The translations under genes and the position numbers were made by a program. 64,000 nucleotides of DNA from Thunnus maccoyii (Eukaryota; Chordata; Actinopteri; Scombriformes; Scombridae). Each line of letters starts with the position of its first letter. Position 1 is the stretch's first letter. Under the pieces are notes generated by a model. The model searched no databases and was not told the origin of the DNA. It worked only from the letters and a program-made list of their open reading frames with translations. The stretch covers positions 19,060,501-19,124,500 of the forward strand of contig NC_056540.1 in assembly GCF_910596095.1 (NCBI RefSeq), given 5' to 3'. This document shows positions 58,521 through 64,000 of the stretch, piece after piece.

Positions 58521-59059
58521 GAATAATACTTAAGGATGTTTTATTCCTGAACTTTATCAGCTGCCTTTTTTAAATCAAATGTGAGGCTGCAGTGACGCTT
58601 GCATGTACTGGTGCTACTTACTGCAACTTTCTTGGTCTGTGGACCCGCAGCACCAGTGAGGGTTGAAGAGAGAGGTTATGACATCACACAATTTTCTGCA
58701 GTCCAAAGCCGTATCTTCTTCCGCTTATTCTTAAATTCACATTTAATCTCTCTAATTCTCTACTCTCTGTATCATAAACATCTGCAATCATCCCCTCTTT
58801 CTTCTCTCCAAGCTGATTCCCAGACAGTGAAGGTCACAGAAAAGGATTCTACTTTGGCTGAATACATTTCCTGACTCTGCTTTAATAACCAAATAAAGTA
58901 TAATAGTAAACGAGTACACATATATGATTCATTTACACACATAAAAACAATCTGAAAGATACAAATATGGCAGTATTAGTACTAAAAAGATTGTAATATT
59001 GAAAGATATCTACTTAATTTGACTAATTTGAAGCCTCATGTTAGCTTCACATTAAACAT

Positions 59060-59205
59060 TAAAAGTGCATTATGAAGGGATCCTCTTATGGTCAGTATGA
59101 GCAGGAGGAATGATTATGGCAAGAAAAACCTATTACATGTAAATTTGAGCACGTGACTGTTGTTTTAAGACAGACTTGAAAAACTGTGAACCCGTCCTTT
59201 AACCT
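59060..59205 (-). repeat. Single arm of the 748-1110 palindromic element
   Basis: AGTGCATTATGAAGGGATCC, GTATGAGCAGGAGGAATGAT and the end CCCGTCCTTTAA correspond module by module to the inverse of the left arm at 748-889. Confidence 0.7.
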
Positions 59206-59214
59206 ACTGCTTTA

Positions 59215-59990
59215 AAATTATTTGAAAAACACAATAGTACAGCTTTATACTGAACAAGTCATCAAAAAAGCATATAATATTATAAACGACCCCACACACA
59301 TCCTCTATGACTACTTTAACTTAATGTCATCAGGAATGAGTTTTAGTTTGCCTGCATGTAAAACAAAACAAAGGAAGTTTAGTTTTATTCCAGAAGCCGT
59401 TAGACATGTGAACAGATACAGAAGGAGAGAAGGGATGCAAGCCTGCGGTGAGCCAGTGGAAGTGCAAATTGTTTCAGATCTGTAACCATTTATAACTACT
59501 GTCTCAGTTCTATTTGTAAGAAGACTGATAATCCATCTGATGAGCTGATGATCTAAACGGAAATAAGATTCAAGCTTTTTTACTAATATGTGAGGTTGCA
59601 TTGTATTAAAGGCTGACAAAAAACAGACAACAAAAAGTAATCCTGCATATGTGATTGTTCTAAATTTTCATATTCAAAATAAATAACTTTGCATCATCAA
59701 CATCTCTTTCAGGCCTATACGCAAACTTTTATTCTTAGAGCACAGTCTTGCATGTCTAACCGCTCGCTTGATCTCTTTATTAACCTCTTTATCTTCTTCA
59801 AGTGTCCCACAAAATAATATCCTCTTCTTTTTATTTAGGATGCTTTTTAAATCCTTTGTTACCCACTGTTTATTGTTAGAGAAGATTGTAATTTTCTTGG
59901 AGGGTATCTGTGTCCACACAGAGGTTAATATGTGATGATATAACATCAACGAGGGCGTCCCATGCAGTGCGTTTAGAACATCCTATATGG
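59215..59990 (-). pseudogene. LINE fragment: reverse-transcriptase N-terminal and palm region
   Basis: On the minus strand, ITIFSNNKQWVTKDLKSI with NKKKRILFCG (59674-59949) lies upstream of SAFNTMQPHILVKKLESYF, LIRWIISLLTNRTETVVING and STGSPQACIPSLLLY (59311-59619). These are successive segments of a LINE polymerase with the middle missing. The catalytic YxDD box is not seen. Dead copy. Confidence 0.75.
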
Positions 59991-60917
59991 GCCTCGATGT
60001 TATTCTCTGACGATACTTAAAATGTTTTAGTGACATGTTTCTCTCTTTTAGATACCGGTTGGTATGAAGGAGCCAGTAAAACAGGGTCATGGTTGGTGGT
60101 TCATGTATAAGCACCTCTCTGCTTAACCGCACTCCCGTAGTTCATTCAATTTATTGCACAATGAGCGTACCTATCCAAGGACAACCGAAGGCACGAGTTT
60201 CCATCTAGTGGTGTTTTTCAGCTGCTGTCTCAGACCGGCTTTCTTTCTTCTCTTCTTCTTAGTTTGGTTGTTTAGTGTTTACTGTGCTGATAGTATGATG
60301 ATATTCCAGTCTGCCGCCATAATGCAAATTGAGAATAAAGTCCTGGTTTAGTATCGGTAGGCTTGTTCCGTGGTGTTGGCTAATTTCCCATCCAAACAGT
60401 GATTACAAACATTTATTGTCTGTGGTCTTAAACAAAACTACCCAGGTCAAAGTCTTTCATGCGGTTGTGTACCCAAAGAGGTAAACATAGAGTCGCTCTC
60501 ACAATGTCATAAAAAGACGACGTTAAAAAGTTGCAGAAAACGACATAAAAAACAATAAAATCTTGTGGGCTCCTGCAGGCCACTGGTCACCACACGAGAA
60601 GCGCCCTAATGAAAATAACCCAACTGTAAATTGAAATAGTAATTTTGAAATAGTGACTTCTGGTGCTCCACGCATGTCTGCATTTGGTCTTGCTGTAACA
60701 CAGTGTTGCATCACAATGAAAGCATAATGAATGAATGAATGTAAAATTAAAATTGTCATATTATTTATATAAGCACTTTATAACAACATAATCAATCTGC
60801 AAGTGAATTGACAAATTTCTGAAAGGCTACAATATACAATGAAAATTAGTAGAGCAATTTTTTTCTCTGTAAAAATGTTCTATTTAGATTGACTCCTGGT
60901 GTTTCTTCCCTCTCAGG
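59991..60917. other. Spacer before the choline-transporter-like gene
   Basis: No coding potential or clear repeat. A polypyrimidine tract with CTCTCAG ending at about 60917 looks like the acceptor of the first coding exon, whose 5' UTR part would be 60918-61042. Confidence 0.45.
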
Positions 60918-61042
60918 GTTTTCTGATGTTGAACAACACAGTCTTGATAAAGTGACTGGAAACCGGTTCTGCTTGTTTCAAAACGCCATCAATGTGAGAG
61001 TGAGAACCAGTATTCACCGGTCAGTCACTGAGTCCGTGCACA

Positions 61043-64000
61043 ATGAGCCTAAACGTCCCAGGACTGGTGGTGATGGTGCTCTTCTACCTGATGGTGCTGG
61101 GCACCGGCATCTGGGCCTCCATGAAGTCCAAGCAGGTGCATAAGAGCAGCCAGGCAGACCAGACCGAGATTACTCTGCTGGGAAACAGAGGGATCAGCTT
61201 GGCGGTGGGAGTCTTCACCATGACAGGTGAGTGTGGGAGGGAAGGAAAAACACTGAAACACATTAAAGTAATAATTTCAGGCAACTATTAATGCTCAGGA
61301 AAAATTAACGCTATTATCGTAATGAGACACATCAGACACCCTTAAATTCAACTGTGATGCTTGGATTGAACATGGACTGACTTTTAATTAGTCAAGTAAG
61401 GTAAAAGTTATGCTTTGATGTAGTAAATGTTACACCCTTGTTGCACAATGTGACTATAATTACACTGAATAGTTAAATGGGACAGAATTCTGTATACTAC
61501 TAATTTATGTAATTATGGATTTCTCACAGGTCAGTTTAGCCTAAAGAAAAAGGTTACAACATGGTCATTGATGGTCTCTGTGGTGCTGAAAATCATAAAT
61601 GTAGGGAACTGTATGTATGTATATACACTGTATTTACTGTACGAGTGTGTGTGTGTGTGTGTGTGTGCATATATATGTGTTTATGTGCATGTTTCCTCCA
61701 GCTACATTTGTAGGAGGAGGCTTCATCGTTGGTCTGACAGAGGCAGTGTACACTCCCACTATGGGACTGACCTGGGCTGTCATGCCAGTAACGGCCGCCC
61801 TGTCTTTCATCTTTGGTAAGACAGTTTTCAGGCATCGTAATAATGGCTACATATAACACATATGAGTTTTCCCTCATCTAAAATTGGTAGACACTGTCAT
61901 ATGTTTTGGGGCTATATAAATAGACCTGACTTGATTTGACTTAATTCCGTTTGTCTATACACAAAAACTAACCCCTGATGTGAAACGTAAACAAATCTAA
62001 TCAAAACTTGAAAGGTGTCATGCATTCCACAGATGCAAGCACGTTTTCCCATTTTATGAACTACATTTTTACACTACTGTATAAATTGTTCCCATTTGAT
62101 ACACAGAGTTGTTGGCAAATGTGCTCAAATGTAGCTGCATTGCCTCATCCACCTCATGAAAAAATTCACTTAATGCATAGAAAGTAGAAGGCCCATACTA
62201 ACCTCTTTGATAACATCATAATTATCAGGATATTTCTTTGTAAAAGTGGAGAAATGAGATGAGAAAGGTTTCTAAAAAGATAATTTCAACTTGTAAGATG
62301 GACTCTGAAGTCACACTTTCTTTAACCTCAAGACAAACTTGACAAACAGAAATTCCGCTTTAACCATATGAAACTATATGATTTGGCAGAAAAGCTGAAT
62401 AACTGCAGTACAGTACAGTAACATCAGCAGGACATGGAACCTGTATGAGGCCACTACCTGAGCATTGCTGAGAGGTTTATTTGTATTTAAATAAGTTTCG
62501 ACTTCTGTTTAGTTTTGTTTTAATGATCTCTTTTCTCTGTCTCTTTCTCCTTCTTTTTCTCTCTTTCTCGATCATATCTATCATATCAAGGCTCATTTAT
62601 GTGTTGGGAGGATAAATAGACATTGTGGCTGAGCCGAAACTTACTTTATCTTCCAGCCTGCATACCAATGTGGCAACTGAACTTCCCTCCAAGCTATTTT
62701 GAACTGTCTCTCAGTATGTTATCACAACTGGAAGAAATAATGACATCCAATATCGTAACACAAAGGGGCCCAAATCTGTCTCCCTTTGTATGATTCAATT
62801 ATCAAGGTGGACTTTTCTTCGCCAAGACTATGAGAGACAGAAAATATGTGACAATGATGGACCCGTTCCAGATCAAGTACGGGAATTTAATAAGCGGAGT
62901 TCTGTCTGTGGCACTGCTGATATCTGACATAATCTGGGTGACAGGAACTCTTATTGGCTTAGGTAAGTGACACTGATGTCAGTTTTCTCTAAAGTCACAT
63001 TTTGCAGTAATGCAATTTGTATTTCCTACCATTATTTACTTATTGTACTGTAACAAACATACATTTTCAGTTAATTCTTTAGATTTGAAACACATGATGA
63101 AACGCACCTGTAACTTGATACCAATAAGCCAACACACCTGATATCGTATTATTATGACCCTCCCTTTTTAAATAATGTCCAGGAAAAAAAGAAGCATCAT
63201 ATTATTGGGTTTAGCAGTTTAGCATAGATGGCTGCTTGTTTGTTATTTCAGTGTTTTGCTTCAATACCCGCAATTCTTACACTACAGAGGAGATTATGAA
63301 CATCAAGAAAACATTTATTTCTTAAACTAAGGCAAATTCCTTGTATATGCAAACCTACGTGGCAATAAACCTGTTTCACCTATCAACTACATAACCATGA
63401 GTTGAGACTAGGGCAGTTCAGCTCATCACATTTTTAGACTTATTTCAATCTCATCATGCTAAACTGATTGCGTTAAATGTTGTGCGTCCATGTAAAGGAA
63501 TCTGTATGTGTGTGTGAATGTTTTACTTTTATAGGTGCAACATTGAGTGTGATCCTGGATTTGTCCTATACTCTTTGCATTTGGATCTCTGCCACAGTAG
63601 CCATCATCTACACACTGCTGGGAGGCCTCTACTCTGTAGCCTATACAGACATCATACAGCTATCTCTTATATTCTTCAGTATGGTGGGTTCCTCTTTTAA
63701 CAACAAATTCTTTAAGCCTGTTTTGAGGTTGACATTAACTGCACAAAGTTAAAGGAACCCTGCAACCCCTCAATGCACATGTCTTATAATTTATTATGTC
63801 TACTGAAAACCTTCTGATGCCGCCGTGGTATCCTGACAAACCTCTTTCTCTCTCTGTTCATCACACTACCATACCACAGTGAATACTCTAAAACTATCAC
63901 ACCAACACACTTAATCAAGTGCATTTGCATTTTTAAAATGTTTATGTAGGTTTATTGTCTTTTTTGCAGTGGCTGTGTGTCCCCTTCATCCTGACGAACC
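61043..64000 (+). CDS. slc5a7-like: High-affinity choline transporter-like protein (SLC5A7 family), 5' part
   Basis: Coding exons 61043-61226, 61702-61815, 62807-62962, 63535-63683 and 63970-64000 (cut by the window end) join in frame with GT-AG introns to 211 residues. Hydrophobic segments occur at about 5-24, 48-72 and onward. Family signatures include GVFTMTATFVGGG, LTEAVYTPTMGLTWA, YVTMMDPFQIKYG, GATLSVILDL and LLGGLYSVAYTDIIQL. These follow SLC5A7, the sodium/chloride-coupled carrier that supplies choline for acetylcholine synthesis at nerve terminals. Divergence from mammalian SLC5A7 as I remember it is high, for example TATF where it has TATW, so this looks like a paralogue rather than the one-to-one orthologue. 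The start is the first ATG after the acceptor near 60917 and fits the family N-terminus. Confidence 0.92.

Overview
The window is vertebrate nuclear DNA, almost certainly from a ray-finned (teleost) fish and probably a percomorph. The coding sequence is split into short exons with GT-AG introns. There are many (GT)n and (AAT)n microsatellites. The repeats are typical of fish: Tc1/mariner and hAT elements, L2-like and RNase-H-bearing LINEs, tRNA-derived SINEs, and the AT-rich 'attaatcgattaa' family. No bacterial or plasmid features are present.

The left 38 kb is gene-dense. zdhhc24 (+, 342-3824, 3 exons, 291 aa) encodes a DHHC-type membrane protein. Next is a compact coiled-coil KASH-domain gene (+, 6726-11001, 334 aa). 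Its upstream region carries an RFX-like X-box 18 bp from a perfect CRE. Third is a potassium-dependent sodium/calcium exchanger of the SLC24A3/A4 clade (+, 12678-24957, 17 exons, 617 aa). It converges tail-to-tail with dpf2 (-, 37663-28907, 11 exons, 406 aa), a BAF-complex double-PHD protein. All four models splice in frame from end to end. zdhhc24 and dpf2 are both in the human 11q13 region, so the block looks anciently syntenic.

From 38 kb to 61 kb there is no intact conserved gene, and the region is a transposon graveyard. It holds, in order: an internally deleted LINE split by an LTR with an almost perfect tRNA-Pro primer-binding site; a Tc1 element with intact ends nested inside another terminal-inverted-repeat (TIR) element; a hAT element with a 7/8-matching target duplication and a broken transposase; a smaller inverted relative of it; an AT-rich foldback element; and a TIR element with two head-to-head LINE tails inside it. 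Two non-repetitive promoter-like islands (about 50.4-50.7 kb and 53.7-53.9 kb) survive here. Both end in plausible splice donors and could be distal non-coding first exons of the last gene.

The last gene is a high-affinity choline transporter-like SLC5A7 paralogue (+, 61043 to the window end). The window has its first five coding exons, and the gene continues beyond the edge. The five genes have unrelated functions (palmitoylation, nuclear-envelope linkage, calcium extrusion, chromatin remodelling, choline transport), so no shared pathway is claimed. I found no clearly new biological system. The most useful leads are the KASH gene and its promoter, the extra NCKX paralogue, the choline-transporter paralogue, and the nested-transposon history.
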